Program-made: the position numbers and the translations under genes
Notes under the pieces: generated by a model
The model's input: only the letters and a program-made list of their open reading frames with translations
Databases searched by the model: none
What the model was told of the DNA's origin: nothing
NCBI RefSeq assembly: GCF_020177265.1
Contig: NZ_JAIVMC010000001.1
Location: 310,001 to 374,000, forward strand
Length of the DNA: 64,000 bases
Reading direction: 5' to 3'
Source: Pseudooceanicola marinus
GTDB lineage: Bacteria > Pseudomonadota > Alphaproteobacteria > Rhodobacterales > Rhodobacteraceae
Part shown: in pieces, positions 19,651 through 29,110 of the stretch
Layout of the letters: each line of letters opens with the position of its first letter
How positions within the stretch are numbered: the stretch's first letter is position 1

Positions 19651-20871
19651 ATGTATGACGTGAACGAGATCCGCGCCGATTTCCCCATCCTCTCGCGAGA
19701 GGTGAACGGCAAGCCGCTGGTCTATCTCGACAACGGCGCCTCGGCGCAGAAGCCAAGGGCGGTGATCGACGCGGTGACGCGCGGCTATGCCGAGGAATAT
19801 GCCAACGTCCACCGGGGGCTGCACTACCTGTCGAACCTGGCGACCGACAAGTATGAGGCCGTGCGGGGCAAGATCCAACGCTTCCTCAATGCCGCCCATG
19901 AGGACGAGATCGTCTTCAACACGGGCACCACCGAAGGCATCAACCTTGTCTCCTACGGCTGGGCCGCGCCGCGCCTTCAGGCGGGCGACGAGATCGTGCT
20001 GTCGGTGATGGAACACCATGCCAATGTCGTGCCCTGGCATTTCCTGCGCGAACGCCAGGGTGTCGTGCTGAAGTGGGTAGAGCCAGAGGCCGACGGGTCC
20101 CTGGACCCGCAGAAGGTCATCGACGCCATGGGCCCGAAGACCAAGCTGGTGGCCCTGACCCATATGTCCAACGTGCTGGGCACCGTGGTCGACGTGGCCG
20201 CGATCTGCGCCGCCGCGCGGGCGCGCGGCATCGCCACGCTGATCGACGGCAGCCAGTCCGCCGTGCACATGCCCGTCGACGTTCAGGCCATCGGCTGCGA
20301 TTTCTTCGCCATCACGGGGCACAAGCTCTATGGCCCCTCTGCCTCCGGCGCGATCTACATCCGCAAGGAGCGCCAGGCGGAGATGCGTCCCTTCATGGGT
20401 GGCGGCGACATGATCAAGGAAGTGACCCGCGACGGCGTCTGCTATGCCGACGGCCCGATGAAGTTCGAGGCGGGCACGCCGGGCATCGTCCAGACGATCG
20501 GTCTGGGCGTGGCGCTGGACTACATGATGGACGTCGGCATGGAGGCGATCGCCGCCCATGAGGCCGACCTGGCCGCCTATGCCAGCGAACGCCTGCACGG
20601 GCTGAACTGGCTGAACGTGCAGGGGCAGGCGCCGGGCAAAGGGGCAATCTTCTCCTTCACACTGGACGGCGCGGCCCATGCACATGACATCTCCACCATC
20701 CTCGACAAGAAGGGGGTGGCCGTCCGCGCAGGCCACCACTGTGCCGGGCCGCTGATGGAGCATCTGGGCGTGACCGCCACCTGCCGTGCGAGCTTTGCCA
20801 TGTACAACACCCGCGACGAGGTGGATGTGCTGATCGAGGCCCTGGAGCTGGCCCACGATCTTTTCGCCTGA
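19651..20871 (+). CDS. sufS: Cysteine desulfurase SufS (class II)
   Basis: SufS provides persulfide sulfur to SufE/SufU and then SufB. The 406-residue protein starts MYDVNEIRADFPILSREVNG. PLP contacts are visible: H122/H123 in EHHANVVPWH, the PLP Lys K225 in ITGHKLYGPS, and the class II Cys C364 in RAGHHCAGP. GGAGG is 7 bases before the ATG at 19651. It is the last gene of the suf operon and is followed by a strong terminator. Neither sufE, sufA nor sufT follows it here. Confidence 0.96.
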   Translation: MYDVNEIRADFPILSREVNGKPLVYLDNGASAQKPRAVIDAVTRGYAEEYANVHRGLHYLSNLATDKYEAVRGKIQRFLNAAHEDEIVFNTGTTEGINLVSYGWAAPRLQAGDEIVLSVMEHHANVVPWHFLRERQGVVLKWVEPEADGSLDPQKVIDAMGPKTKLVALTHMSNVLGTVVDVAAICAAARARGIATLIDGSQSAVHMPVDVQAIGCDFFAITGHKLYGPSASGAIYIRKERQAEMRPFMGGGDMIKEVTRDGVCYADGPMKFEAGTPGIVQTIGLGVALDYMMDVGMEAIAAHEADLAAYASERLHGLNWLNVQGQAPGKGAIFSFTLDGAAHAHDISTILDKKGVAVRAGHHCAGPLMEHLGVTATCRASFAMYNTRDEVDVLIEALELAHDLFA

Positions 20872-20955
20872 GGCGGTGCGCTATTCCGGCGGCGGCACTG
20901 GCTGAACGGGCAGGACTGCCTTCGGCGAGAGTATTTTCGGCCAACGTATGAGAGA

Positions 20956-20988
20956 GGGCGTCGGGTTTGTCGGCCCGGCGCCCCTTTT
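20956..20988 (+). terminator. Intrinsic terminator of the suf operon
   Basis: A 10-bp stem GGGCGTCGGG/CCCGGCGCCC (one G-U pair in RNA) with an 8-base loop, followed by CTTTTC. It lies 85 bp after the sufS stop and just before the convergent acetyltransferase gene. Confidence 0.8.
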
Positions 20989-20999
20989 CGGTTTCGGGG

Positions 21000-21542
21000 T
21001 CAGCCCATGCCGGCGCCTTCTGCTGTGCCCTGCGGCGTGCCGAAATGGCGATAGACCAGGTCCGCCGGATCCGGGCGCGGTGCGGTCGCGTCCTGGACCG
21101 CCCCCAGGCGTTCAGCCAGGCGGCGGGAGCGGTGGTTCCCGGCATCCACATAGCTGACCAGCGTCGGCAGGCGCCGCGTCTCGCGGGCCCAGTCCCGCAG
21201 GGCGGAGGCAGCCTCGAACGCCAGCCCGCGCCCCTCGGCCGCGGGGTAGAGCAGCCATCCCAGCTCCCATTCCGGAAAGAGCGGCCCGCCGTTCACTGCC
21301 ACCTGGCCCAGGGCCTGGCCGGTGGTGCGATCCTCGATCATCAGGGCGCCGCAGCCCAGCAGATCCCATTGCGCGTGATCGGCGCAGAACATCCCCCAGG
21401 CACGCGGCCGATCGAAGGGGCCGCCCATGAAACGCGCGCGGTCCGACATCATCAGGGCCGCGTAGGCCGGCCAGTCGGCGCGGGTCATCGCGCGCAGGCG
21501 CAGGCGTGGCGTGACCAGCTGCGGGATCTCCGGGTGGGGCAT
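21000..21542 (-). CDS. GNAT family N-acetyltransferase (RimJ/RimL-like)
   Basis: The 180-residue protein starts with LVTPRLRLRAMTRADWPAY, a RimJ/RimL-type GNAT N-terminus. It contains ELGWLLYPAAEGRGLAFEAA (acetyl-CoA loop) and YVDAGNHRSRRLAERLGAV. The ATG at 21542 follows AGGAGAG. It is a single gene converging on the suf operon. The substrate is unknown; relatives acetylate ribosomal proteins, antibiotics or small amines. Confidence 0.85.
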   Translation of the reverse strand: MPHPEIPQLVTPRLRLRAMTRADWPAYAALMMSDRARFMGGPFDRPRAWGMFCADHAQWDLLGCGALMIEDRTTGQALGQVAVNGGPLFPEWELGWLLYPAAEGRGLAFEAASALRDWARETRRLPTLVSYVDAGNHRSRRLAERLGAVQDATAPRPDPADLVYRHFGTPQGTAEGAGMG

Positions 21543-21761
21543 CACGTCTCTCCTGAACGGGCGGAGCACATCGGCCCCGGCTGCTAGTGCGTTCATATGA
21601 CAAGATAATGACAAAAGCGCCCGGGAAACGCCGATCCTCCGACCAGTTGCATGGCTCTTGGGCGTTTACGACCCGAAATATGTCGCTTTTCGCCCTCATG
21701 GGTTTCGCTCAGCAACTGAGGCGTTAGGGTGCAGCCACTGAAACAAGACTAGGAGAGCCAC

Positions 21762-22772
21762 ATGACATTGCTGACCGAAGCCGACCAGATCTCGCAGATC
21801 GCGTTTGGGTTCATGGGCTCAAAGGCGCTGTTCGCAGCGCTGGAGCTCGATGTCTTTTCGCGTCTGGCCGATGGCGCCAAGAGTGCCGAAGAGCTGGCGG
21901 CAGAGGCCGGAGTTCACGAGGATCGCGCCATGACTCTGCTGACCGCGCTGGCGGGCATGGGACTGGTGTCGGTCGCTGACGGCAAATTCAGCAATGCCCC
22001 GGCATCGCAGGCCTTCCTGGTGAAGGGCGCGAAGTACGACTTCGGCGATTACCTGCGCCTGCAGGTCGGCAAGCAGATGTATCCGCTGCTGGACCAGATC
22101 GAACCGGCCCTGAAGGGCGAGCTGTCCGACGATGACACCGGCTCCTACGCCGACTGGTTCTCGGATCCGGAAGAGGCACGCCTCTACTCCGAAAGCCAGC
22201 ACGCCGGCTCCCTCGGCCCGGCGCGGGCGCTGGCCAAGTCGCTGGATCTCGGCGGCAAGACCAAGATGCTGGACGTGGGCGGCGGCACCGCGGCCTTCGA
22301 CATCGTGCTGTGCGGCAAGAACCCCGAGCTGACCGCCACGGTGCTGGAGTTTCCCAACGTCGCCAAGCTGGGGCGTGAATACGTCGAGAAGGCGGGCCTG
22401 ACGGACCGGATCACCTACCTCGACGGCAACGCTCTTGAGACCGAGTTCCCGGGCGATCAGGACATCGTGCTGATGTCCTACCTGTTCTCCGGCGTGCCGG
22501 GCGATACCCATGACGATCTGATCGCGCGGGCCAAGGCGGCGCTGAAACCCGGTGGCATCCTGCTGATCCACGACTTCATCGTCGAGGCGGATCGCACCGG
22601 CCCGGCGCTGGCCGCGCTCTGGCAGCTGCAGCACACCGCCTTCACCCCCGAGGCGCGCTCGCTCGACGCGGGCTGGCTCTCTGACACCCTGTCGGGGGCC
22701 GGGTTCAAGGACGTCGGCGTGCGCACGATGATTCCCGAAATGACCATGCTGGCCACCGGCACCAAGGCCTGA
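21762..22772 (+). CDS. O-methyltransferase family (PF00891-like) SAM-dependent methyltransferase
   Basis: The 336-residue protein has an N-terminal dimerisation winged helix (MGSKALFAALELDVFSRLAD, EDRAMTLLTALAGMGLV) and a C-terminal Rossmann domain with motif I MLDVGGGTAAFDIVL, then VLEFPNVAKLG and LKPGGILLIHDF. The fold is that of acetylserotonin-type O-methyltransferases. The DMSP-synthesis S-methyltransferase DsyB of marine Rhodobacterales has similar size and architecture, so that activity is one possibility, not shown. It is a single gene with AGGAGAG before the ATG and a perfect terminator after the stop. Confidence 0.8.
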   Translation: MTLLTEADQISQIAFGFMGSKALFAALELDVFSRLADGAKSAEELAAEAGVHEDRAMTLLTALAGMGLVSVADGKFSNAPASQAFLVKGAKYDFGDYLRLQVGKQMYPLLDQIEPALKGELSDDDTGSYADWFSDPEEARLYSESQHAGSLGPARALAKSLDLGGKTKMLDVGGGTAAFDIVLCGKNPELTATVLEFPNVAKLGREYVEKAGLTDRITYLDGNALETEFPGDQDIVLMSYLFSGVPGDTHDDLIARAKAALKPGGILLIHDFIVEADRTGPALAALWQLQHTAFTPEARSLDAGWLSDTLSGAGFKDVGVRTMIPEMTMLATGTKA

Positions 22773-22778
22773 TCCTTT

Positions 22779-22817
22779 CCGTGGCCCGCCGACAGGTGTC
22801 TGGCGGGCCACGGTTTT
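22779..22817 (+). terminator. Intrinsic terminator after the methyltransferase
   Basis: A perfect 12-bp stem CCGTGGCCCGCC/GGCGGGCCACGG with an 11-base loop and a TTTT tail, 6 bp after the stop codon. Confidence 0.9.
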
Positions 22818-22901
22818 CGCTCTCCTCCCGTCTCGCGCCCCTTGCTGGACGGGGCAGGGTGGGGCTGACGCGAAAAGTTGCCCTCGCGCCTTCAGCCCCC
22901 A

Positions 22902-22930
22902 TTGCGACCCGCGCGCCAAGCCGCTATAGG
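22902..22930 (+). promoter_or_regulatory. Promoter of tRNA-Arg
   Basis: TTGCGA at 22902-22907 and TATAGG at 22925-22930 with 17-bp spacing. The -10 ends 10 bases before the first base of the tRNA, as expected for a stable-RNA promoter. Confidence 0.6.
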
Positions 22931-22936
22931 TCCGCG

Positions 22937-23017
<81 letters not shown>

Positions 23018-23357
23018 ATTTCCAATAGTTTAATTTCGTTCAGTATCTTGCGGGCCGCTTGGGCTGGCTTACCCATCTGGGTTGCCAAGATCACCGCTCT
23101 TGTTCGCGCGATCTAGGTCAGGCTGTCATGACCTTTCCTGGCGTCGATTTCGATCGCGGTGCATCTGTGCGCACCAGGCACGCAGACTTTGATGAATCTG
23201 GATGGGTGCTTCGCGAAAGAGCGGGACTTGGTGCTCTGAAGGGGGCTGTTCTGGCAATCACATGCGCACCAGAGTGCGGACGCCTTCTCACGTCACGATT
23301 GCATATCTCGCTGCCCTGGGTCAGTTTGTTGCAAATAGCGAATGGGTGGCAAGACAG
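23018..23357 (+). other. Gap between tRNA-Arg and the LysR gene
   Basis: 340 bp of somewhat lower G+C. I see no supported gene, terminator or repeat here. It presumably holds the LysR gene promoter. Confidence 0.4.
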
Positions 23358-24287
23358 GTGAATATCAAGGGGTTGCGTCTCTTCCGGCTGGTCGTCGCCA
23401 CCGGATCGCTGGCAGAAGCGGCGGAGAAGGTGAACCTGTCGTCTTCCGCCGCCAGCCGCCTGCTGTCGCAGTTGGAGGAACAGGTGGCGCTCACGCTTTT
23501 CTCCCGCTCGCGGCGCAACCTGTCGCTGACAGAGGAGGGGGCGCTGTTCTATCAGCAGATTTCCAACACGCTGGACGGGATCGACGAGATCCCGTTGATT
23601 GCCCGCGACTTGCGCGACCGTAGCCGCAACTGGCTGTCGGTGGTCACCGCCGCGCCGCTGGCCAACGGGCTGGTGGTGCCCACCATCGCCGAGATCCGCA
23701 AGCTGAACCCCGACATCCGCTGTACCCTGCACGTCGAAACCCGCTTCGAGATCGAAAGCAAGGTGGCCGCGCGGGGCTACAACATCGGCCTGATCTCCCT
23801 GCCGATGGAGAACCGGATCATCCCGGTGGATGCCATGCCGGTGCTGCGGTCGCGCCTGTCCGTGCTGATGCCAGCGGATCACCCGCTCGCCGTCCAGCGG
23901 GAGGTCGGTCTGAAAGCCCTGTCGGAGCAGCCGCTGGTGACGCTGGCGGTGGGACAGCGTTGGCGCGACCGGCTGGACGAGGCCATGGGCGAGGCGGGTC
24001 TGCGCCCGCGCGTCGCCTTCGAGACCGGCTCGACCCTGGTGACGGTGGAAATGGTGCGCCACGGGCTGGGCCTGACCCTGATCGATCAGCTGACCCTGCC
24101 GGCCTCGGCCCGTGACGGCCTCGTCCTTCGCCCGCTGGAGGGCGATCACTGGATCACCTATGCCAGCCTGCACGCCAAGGGCCCCCGGGCCGAGCTGTGC
24201 GAGGTCTTCCTGGATGCGCTCAGCGCCCATGTGGAGGCCCGCCGCGCCGAGGATCCCCAGTTCGGCGAGATGGTCTACCTGATCTGA
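23358..24287 (+). CDS. LysR-family transcriptional regulator
   Basis: The 309-residue protein starts (GTG at 23358; GTG at 23346 possible) with a LysR winged helix: LRLFRLVVATGSLAEAAEKV, then LSSSAASRLLSQLEEQVALT. The periplasmic-binding-like effector domain follows. Its 3' end overlaps that of the lyase gene on the other strand by 13 bp. The neighbouring import/lyase operon is a plausible target, although LysR regulators are more often divergent than convergent with their targets. The effector is unknown. Confidence 0.88.
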   Translation: MNIKGLRLFRLVVATGSLAEAAEKVNLSSSAASRLLSQLEEQVALTLFSRSRRNLSLTEEGALFYQQISNTLDGIDEIPLIARDLRDRSRNWLSVVTAAPLANGLVVPTIAEIRKLNPDIRCTLHVETRFEIESKVAARGYNIGLISLPMENRIIPVDAMPVLRSRLSVLMPADHPLAVQREVGLKALSEQPLVTLAVGQRWRDRLDEAMGEAGLRPRVAFETGSTLVTVEMVRHGLGLTLIDQLTLPASARDGLVLRPLEGDHWITYASLHAKGPRAELCEVFLDALSAHVEARRAEDPQFGEMVYLI

Positions 24288-25618
24288 GCGCGCAGCCTTG
24301 CGGCATGGTCCCGGGCCAGCCCCGCCGCCTCCAGAGCGATGCGGCGGCTGTCACCGCAATAGCCCGCCGGGTCCAGCGCGGCGGTGACCTCCTCCGCCGA
24401 GAGCAGCGCGGCGATCTCGGCATCGGCCAGCAGGGTCTCGGCCAAACTGCCACCCGCGGCAGAGTTTTCAAGCGCATGGTGGATCAGGTCATGGGCACGG
24501 GCGCGGCCCGTCCGGGGGGCCAGCAGCATCATCAGGTTCTCGGTGGCGATGGCCCCGCCGGTCAGCGCCGCGTTCTGCGCCATGCGCGGTGCGTTGACGG
24601 CGATCCGGCCCATGAGCGCCTCGAACCGTTCTGACATCTCCCAGGCCAGCGGAATGGCACGATCCATGATCGAGCTTAGCAGGTGGTTCGTGGCGCTGTC
24701 GCCTTCGTGGCTGGAGCGTCCGGTTTCCATCGCAGGCGCCGCCAGGCCGCGCAGCTCGGCCGCGTCGGCCAGCACCCGGACCACGTATTTCGGGTTCACC
24801 TTGTGCGGCATGGTCGAGGAACCGACGGTGCCCGCATCCAGCGTCTCGGAAATCTCGCCGATTTCTTCGGTCATCAGCAGGTAGAGCTCGGAGGCGATGC
24901 GTTCCAGGGTCATGGCCAGCAGCGAGAGCTGCACGATGTAGTCGGCGAAGATGTCGTTGATCGTGCGCCCCGGCACCAAGAGCGGCTCCAGCCCGAAACG
25001 GGCGGCGAGGCGGGTGTTCAGCTCTTTCCCCGCAGGCCCGAAGGCGTGCATGGCACCGACCGCGCCACCGAAGGGCAGGACGAACTGCCGCCGCCCGCCA
25101 CTGTCCAGACGGTCGAGGGCGCGGGTCAGCTCCTCGATCCAGCCGGCGACCTTGAAGCCGAAGGTGATGGGCAGCGCATGCATCCGGTTGGTGCGCCCCG
25201 CCATCAGCGTTTCGGCATGGGTTTCGGCCATCTGGCCCAACTGGCCAAGTGCCCCCGCCAGCGCCCGACGGATCGCCTGGTCGGCCTCGCGGATCAGCAG
25301 GATCCGGCCCGTCTGCATCACGTTCTGGGTGGTCGCGCCCCAGTGGACGTAGGCGCCGGCTTCGCCCGCGGCCTGGGCCAGCAGACGGGTCAGCGACAGG
25401 ATCGGCGCATGGGTTACGGCGATATCGGCCTCCAGCGCCGCGATCCCGATCCGGTCCAGCCGCGCGGCCGCGCGGATGCCCTCGGCCGCCGGGGCCGGGA
25501 TGACGCCCATGTCCGCCTGGACCTCGGCCAGGGCCGCCTCGACGTCCAGCCAGGATTGCCACAGGGTTTCCCGGGCAAAGAGGGTCCGCGGGGTCAGTTC
25601 GGGGGTGTTCAGCTTCAT
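24275..25618 (-). CDS. Fumarase/aspartase-superfamily lyase (adenylosuccinate lyase / 3-carboxymuconate cycloisomerase-like)
   Basis: The 447-residue protein has the superfamily signature GSSTMPHKVNP with the catalytic-loop Ser at 267-268 and Lys at 273. It also has WGATTQNVMQTGR, GRTNRMHALPITFGFKVA and an AspC-like C-terminal domain ending in SAEEVTAALDPAGY. Such enzymes eliminate fumarate from N- or O-succinyl groups, or cycloisomerise carboxymuconate. It is the last gene of a peptide-type ABC importer operon and overlaps the ATPase gene by 4 bp. The imported substrate is therefore probably what it cleaves. The 3-carboxymuconate cycloisomerase role is less likely because no pca genes are nearby. 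Confidence 0.85.
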   Translation of the reverse strand: MKLNTPELTPRTLFARETLWQSWLDVEAALAEVQADMGVIPAPAAEGIRAAARLDRIGIAALEADIAVTHAPILSLTRLLAQAAGEAGAYVHWGATTQNVMQTGRILLIREADQAIRRALAGALGQLGQMAETHAETLMAGRTNRMHALPITFGFKVAGWIEELTRALDRLDSGGRRQFVLPFGGAVGAMHAFGPAGKELNTRLAARFGLEPLLVPGRTINDIFADYIVQLSLLAMTLERIASELYLLMTEEIGEISETLDAGTVGSSTMPHKVNPKYVVRVLADAAELRGLAAPAMETGRSSHEGDSATNHLLSSIMDRAIPLAWEMSERFEALMGRIAVNAPRMAQNAALTGGAIATENLMMLLAPRTGRARAHDLIHHALENSAAGGSLAETLLADAEIAALLSAEEVTAALDPAGYCGDSRRIALEAAGLARDHAARLRAQIR

Positions 25619-27240
25619 CGGGCCACCTGCCTGTCTTCAGCGGTTTCACCGAACCGCGGCGCCGCGGCCAGAAGCCGGGCGGTGTAGTCGTTGGAGGGGT
25701 TGGACAGGACGGCCTCGGCGCTGCCTTCCTCGACGATCCGGCCCCGGTACATGACCGCGATCCGGTCGGCCACCTCGTGCACCACGGCCATGTCATGGGT
25801 CACCAGCAGGCAGGTCAGCCCCATGTCGCGGCGCAGCTCGTCCAGCAGATCCAGGATCTGCGCCTGCACCGAGACATCAAGCGCCGAGGTCGGCTCATCG
25901 CAGATCAGCGCCTGGGGGCGGGTCACCAGGGCGCGGGCGATGGCCACCCGCTGACGCTGGCCGCCGGACAGCTGCGAGGGGTAGGCGTGCAGCAGCCGTG
26001 CAGGCAGGCGGACGCGTTCCATCGCCTCTTCCACGGCGGCCAGGCGCGAGGCCCGGTCGCCCTCGTCGCGCAGCACCAGCGGGCGGGCGATGATCTCGGC
26101 CAGGCGGCGGCGCGGGTTGAGCGAGGTATAGGGATCCTGGAAGACCGGCTGCACGAAGGCGGCGCGGTCCGTCGGCGCCAGATCGGCCACGGGGCGGTCC
26201 AGCATCCGCACCTCGCCCGCGTCGGGCTGGTCGAGGCCCAGCAGGATGCGCGCCAGGGTCGACTTGCCAGAGCCGCTTTCCCCAATCAGTGCCAGGGTTT
26301 CCCCGCGTTTCACCGACAGGCTGACGCCGTCGAGGGCCAGCGTCTCGCGTTTCGGGCCGAACAGCCCCTTGCGGGAGGTGAAGCGCCGTGTGACGTCGCG
26401 GGCGGCGATGACCTCGTCCGTCGCGGCGCTGTCGCCCGCGTGGCGGGGCGGGCCATCCAGGCGCGGGATCGCGGCCAGCAGGGCCTTGGTGTAATCGTGC
26501 CGGGGCTCGAACAGCACGTCTTGCGCGCTGCCCTGTTCGACCAGTTCGCCCATGTACATGACCGCCACGCGGTCGGTGCGCTGTGCCACCACGGCCAGAT
26601 CGTGCGAGATCAGGATCAGGCCCATCTGGCGTTCCCGCCGCAGGTCGTCCAGCAGGTCGAGGATCTGCGCCTGCACGGTCACGTCCAGCGCCGTGGTCGG
26701 CTCATCCGCAATCAGAAGGTCCGGGTCCAGCATCAGCGTCATGGCGATCATCACCCTCTGGCGCTGGCCGCCGGACAGCTGGTGCGGGTACTGCGCCATG
26801 CGGTCCTGCGGATCGGGGATGCCGACACGGTCCAGCAGCGCCACGGCCTTCTGCCGGGCCTCGGGGACCGATAGCAGACCACGGGCCACCGCCGCCTCGG
26901 TCATCTGGCGGCCGATGGTGTAGACCGGGTTGAGCGAGGTCATCGGCTCCTGAAAGATCATGCCGATCTTCGGACCGGGGATCGCTGCGGTGAAGGCGGG
27001 GCCATCGAGTGCGGGCAGGTCCTGCCCGTCGAAGGCCATGCGGGCGGCGGTGCAACTGGCGCTGCGGGGCAGCAGCCGCATCAGCGCCAGTGCCGTCATG
27101 GATTTGCCCGAGCCGCTTTCGCCCACGATGCCCAGGGCTTCGCCCTTGGCGAGGCTTAGCGATACGTCGCGGACCACATGCAGCGGCCCATTGGGCAGCG
27201 ACAGGGTGATGTCGAGGTTCTGGATATCGAGAAGCGTCAT
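25615..27240 (-). CDS. Peptide-type ABC transporter, fused double ATPase (DppD-DppF type)
   Basis: The 541-residue protein contains two complete ABC ATPases. Half 1 has [31 protein letters not shown] and [16 protein letters not shown]. Half 2 has [33 protein letters not shown] and [16 protein letters not shown]. Both halves have intact Walker A, signature and Walker B motifs, so both sites should be active. It powers import by the two permeases upstream. It overlaps its neighbours by 4 bp on each side. Confidence 0.95.
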   Translation of the reverse strand: MTLLDIQNLDITLSLPNGPLHVVRDVSLSLAKGEALGIVGESGSGKSMTALALMRLLPRSASCTAARMAFDGQDLPALDGPAFTAAIPGPKIGMIFQEPMTSLNPVYTIGRQMTEAAVARGLLSVPEARQKAVALLDRVGIPDPQDRMAQYPHQLSGGQRQRVMIAMTLMLDPDLLIADEPTTALDVTVQAQILDLLDDLRRERQMGLILISHDLAVVAQRTDRVAVMYMGELVEQGSAQDVLFEPRHDYTKALLAAIPRLDGPPRHAGDSAATDEVIAARDVTRRFTSRKGLFGPKRETLALDGVSLSVKRGETLALIGESGSGKSTLARILLGLDQPDAGEVRMLDRPVADLAPTDRAAFVQPVFQDPYTSLNPRRRLAEIIARPLVLRDEGDRASRLAAVEEAMERVRLPARLLHAYPSQLSGGQRQRVAIARALVTRPQALICDEPTSALDVSVQAQILDLLDELRRDMGLTCLLVTHDMAVVHEVADRIAVMYRGRIVEEGSAEAVLSNPSNDYTARLLAAAPRFGETAEDRQVAR

Positions 27241-28145
27241 TCGTTGCGGCCCTCCGGCGAGGTGATGTCGCGCAGTCCGTCGCCCATCAGGTTGGCGCCG
27301 ATGACCAGCAGGAAGAGGCAGATACCGGGCAGGATCACCAGCCAGGGGCGATAGAACATGGCCTGTTTGCCCTCGGCGATCATCAGTCCCCAGCTGGGGG
27401 TCGGGGGTTGGATACCCACGCCGAGGAAGGACAGCGAGCTTTCGGCCAGGATCGCGATGCCCAGCTCGAAGGTGAAGATCACGATGATCTGGCTCAGCAG
27501 GTTGGGCAGGATCTCGTGCCAGATGATCTGGCGAGAGGTCGCGCCCGAGGCCGCGGCGGCGGCGACGAAATCCTGGCTTCGGATGCGCTGTGTCGCGGCG
27601 CGGGTGACCACCAGGTAATAGGTCCAGTGCAGCACGCCGACGATGCCGATCACGACCCAGATCGAGGGGCCGATGATGAAGACCAGCGCCATGGCCAGCA
27701 GGAGGCCCGGGAGGGCTAGTTGGGCGGTCAGAAGGAAGCTGATGCCATGGTCGATCCAGCCGCCGAAATAGCCCGCCAGCACGCCCAGGGTCACGCCGAT
27801 CAGCATGCCCACGGTGGCGGCGCCCAGCCCGATGGTGATCGACACGCGGGTGCCGTAGATCAGCCGGCTGAGGTAGTCGCGACCGTTCTGATCGGTGCCG
27901 AGGATGTAATCCCAGTTGCCGCCCTCGGACCAGACGGGGGGCAGCATCCGGGCCGACAGGGTCTGCGTAAAGGGATCATGGGGCGCCAGCAGCGGCGCGA
28001 AGATGGCGATCAGGACGATCAGCAGCATCAGCCCGGCGCCAAGCAGGAAGCCGCGATGGCCGAACATGCGCTGGCGGAACATTTCGGCAGGGGTCATGCG
28101 GCGTTCGGCGGTGACGGGGGGCAGGGTGGTGTCGGTGGTGCTCAT
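27237..28145 (-). CDS. Peptide-type ABC transporter permease (DppC-like)
   Basis: The 302-residue protein has an N-terminal cytoplasmic tail and six membrane segments. The inner EAA loop near VTRAATQRIRSQDFVAAAAA fits the BPD_transp_1 family, and FAPLLAPHDPF near residue 50 and LGTDQNGRDYLSRLIYG are typical of DppC/OppC. It pairs with the DppB-like permease upstream (4-bp overlap). Confidence 0.93.
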   Translation of the reverse strand: MSTTDTTLPPVTAERRMTPAEMFRQRMFGHRGFLLGAGLMLLIVLIAIFAPLLAPHDPFTQTLSARMLPPVWSEGGNWDYILGTDQNGRDYLSRLIYGTRVSITIGLGAATVGMLIGVTLGVLAGYFGGWIDHGISFLLTAQLALPGLLLAMALVFIIGPSIWVVIGIVGVLHWTYYLVVTRAATQRIRSQDFVAAAAASGATSRQIIWHEILPNLLSQIIVIFTFELGIAILAESSLSFLGVGIQPPTPSWGLMIAEGKQAMFYRPWLVILPGICLFLLVIGANLMGDGLRDITSPEGRNE

Positions 28146-29059
28146 CCGATCCGGATCCTCGGGTCCAGGGCCGCGTTCAGGATATCGGCCAGAAGGTTCA
28201 TGGCGACAAAGACGATGGCGAAGACGAAGATCAGCATCTGCACGGTCGGAATGTCCGCCCCCAGAATGCTTTCCAGCGCCAGCCGTCCCAGGCCGTTGAT
28301 GGCAAAGATGCTTTCGGTGATGACGGAGCCGCCGAACTTTTGTCCCAGCTGGACCGCCAGCACCGAGATGACCGGCAGGATGGCGTTGCGCAGCGCATGG
28401 CGGCGCAGCAGTTGCCAGCCGCGAAAGCCCTTGGAGCGTGCGGTGCGGATATAGTCGGCACCCATCACCTCGATCAGCCCGGTACGCGTCAGTCGCATGA
28501 CCGCCGGCACGGAGGAGGCGCCCAGAACGAAGGCCGGCAGGACGAAGTGGCGCCAGCTGTCATCGCCGGAGACCGGAAAGATCGGGACCATTACCGCGAA
28601 GAGGATGATCATGATCAGCCCCAGCCAGAAATTCGGCACCGCCTGTGCGGAGACCGCGACGCCAAGCGCCAGGCGGTCGATCCAGGAATTCGGGTTCAGG
28701 GCGGCCAGTGCACCTAGGGGAATGGCAATCAGGATGGTCACGGCCAGGGCCGAGAAGGCCAGGGTGATCGTCTCGTCCGCGCGGTCGGCGACGAGGGAGG
28801 CGACGGGTTTGTGCCAGTAGTAGCTTTCACCGAAATCGCCCTGGACAACGCCGCCGAGCCAGTCGGCGTAGCGCACCGCCAGCGGCCGGTCGAGGCCATA
28901 GCGGGCACGGATCGTCTCGACCACCTCGGGGGTGGCGTCTTCGCCGGCGATGGCCTGGGCCGGGTCGGCGGCGACGTTCAGCAGCAGGAAGGCGGCCAGG
29001 GAAACGGTGAAGGCCACGAGCAGGGCCAGGAGGCCGCGCAGGGCGATGTATCGCAGCAT
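28142..29059 (-). CDS. Peptide-type ABC transporter permease (DppB-like)
   Basis: The 305-residue protein has an N-terminal membrane segment, a long periplasmic loop with RYGLDRPLAVRYADWLGGV, and the permease core with MRLTRTGLIEVMGADYIRTA and GLGRLALESILGADIPTVQ. All of these are DppB/OppB hallmarks. It follows the binding-protein gene after a 51-bp gap that holds a stable hairpin. Confidence 0.93.
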   Translation of the reverse strand: MLRYIALRGLLALLVAFTVSLAAFLLLNVAADPAQAIAGEDATPEVVETIRARYGLDRPLAVRYADWLGGVVQGDFGESYYWHKPVASLVADRADETITLAFSALAVTILIAIPLGALAALNPNSWIDRLALGVAVSAQAVPNFWLGLIMIILFAVMVPIFPVSGDDSWRHFVLPAFVLGASSVPAVMRLTRTGLIEVMGADYIRTARSKGFRGWQLLRRHALRNAILPVISVLAVQLGQKFGGSVITESIFAINGLGRLALESILGADIPTVQMLIFVFAIVFVAMNLLADILNAALDPRIRIG

Positions 29060-29080
29060 TAGGATGTCCTCGGGTCAGAG

Positions 29081-29103
29081 GTGGGGGCCGGGAAGGCCCC
29101 CAC
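29081..29103. other. Intercistronic hairpin between binding-protein and permease genes
   Basis: GTGGGGGCC and GGCCCCCAC form a perfect 9-bp stem with a 5-base loop and no U-run. This is the kind of element that protects the 3' end of an abundant binding-protein mRNA and lowers expression of the permeases. That role is inferred. Confidence 0.5.
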
Positions 29104-29110
29104 CGTCAGG

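Noticed and set aside
23059-23345. Frame continuing upstream of the LysR start and a 100-codon frame in the gap
   Set aside because: No ribosome site and no similarity to the LysR N-terminus; the helix-turn-helix starts after GTG 23358.
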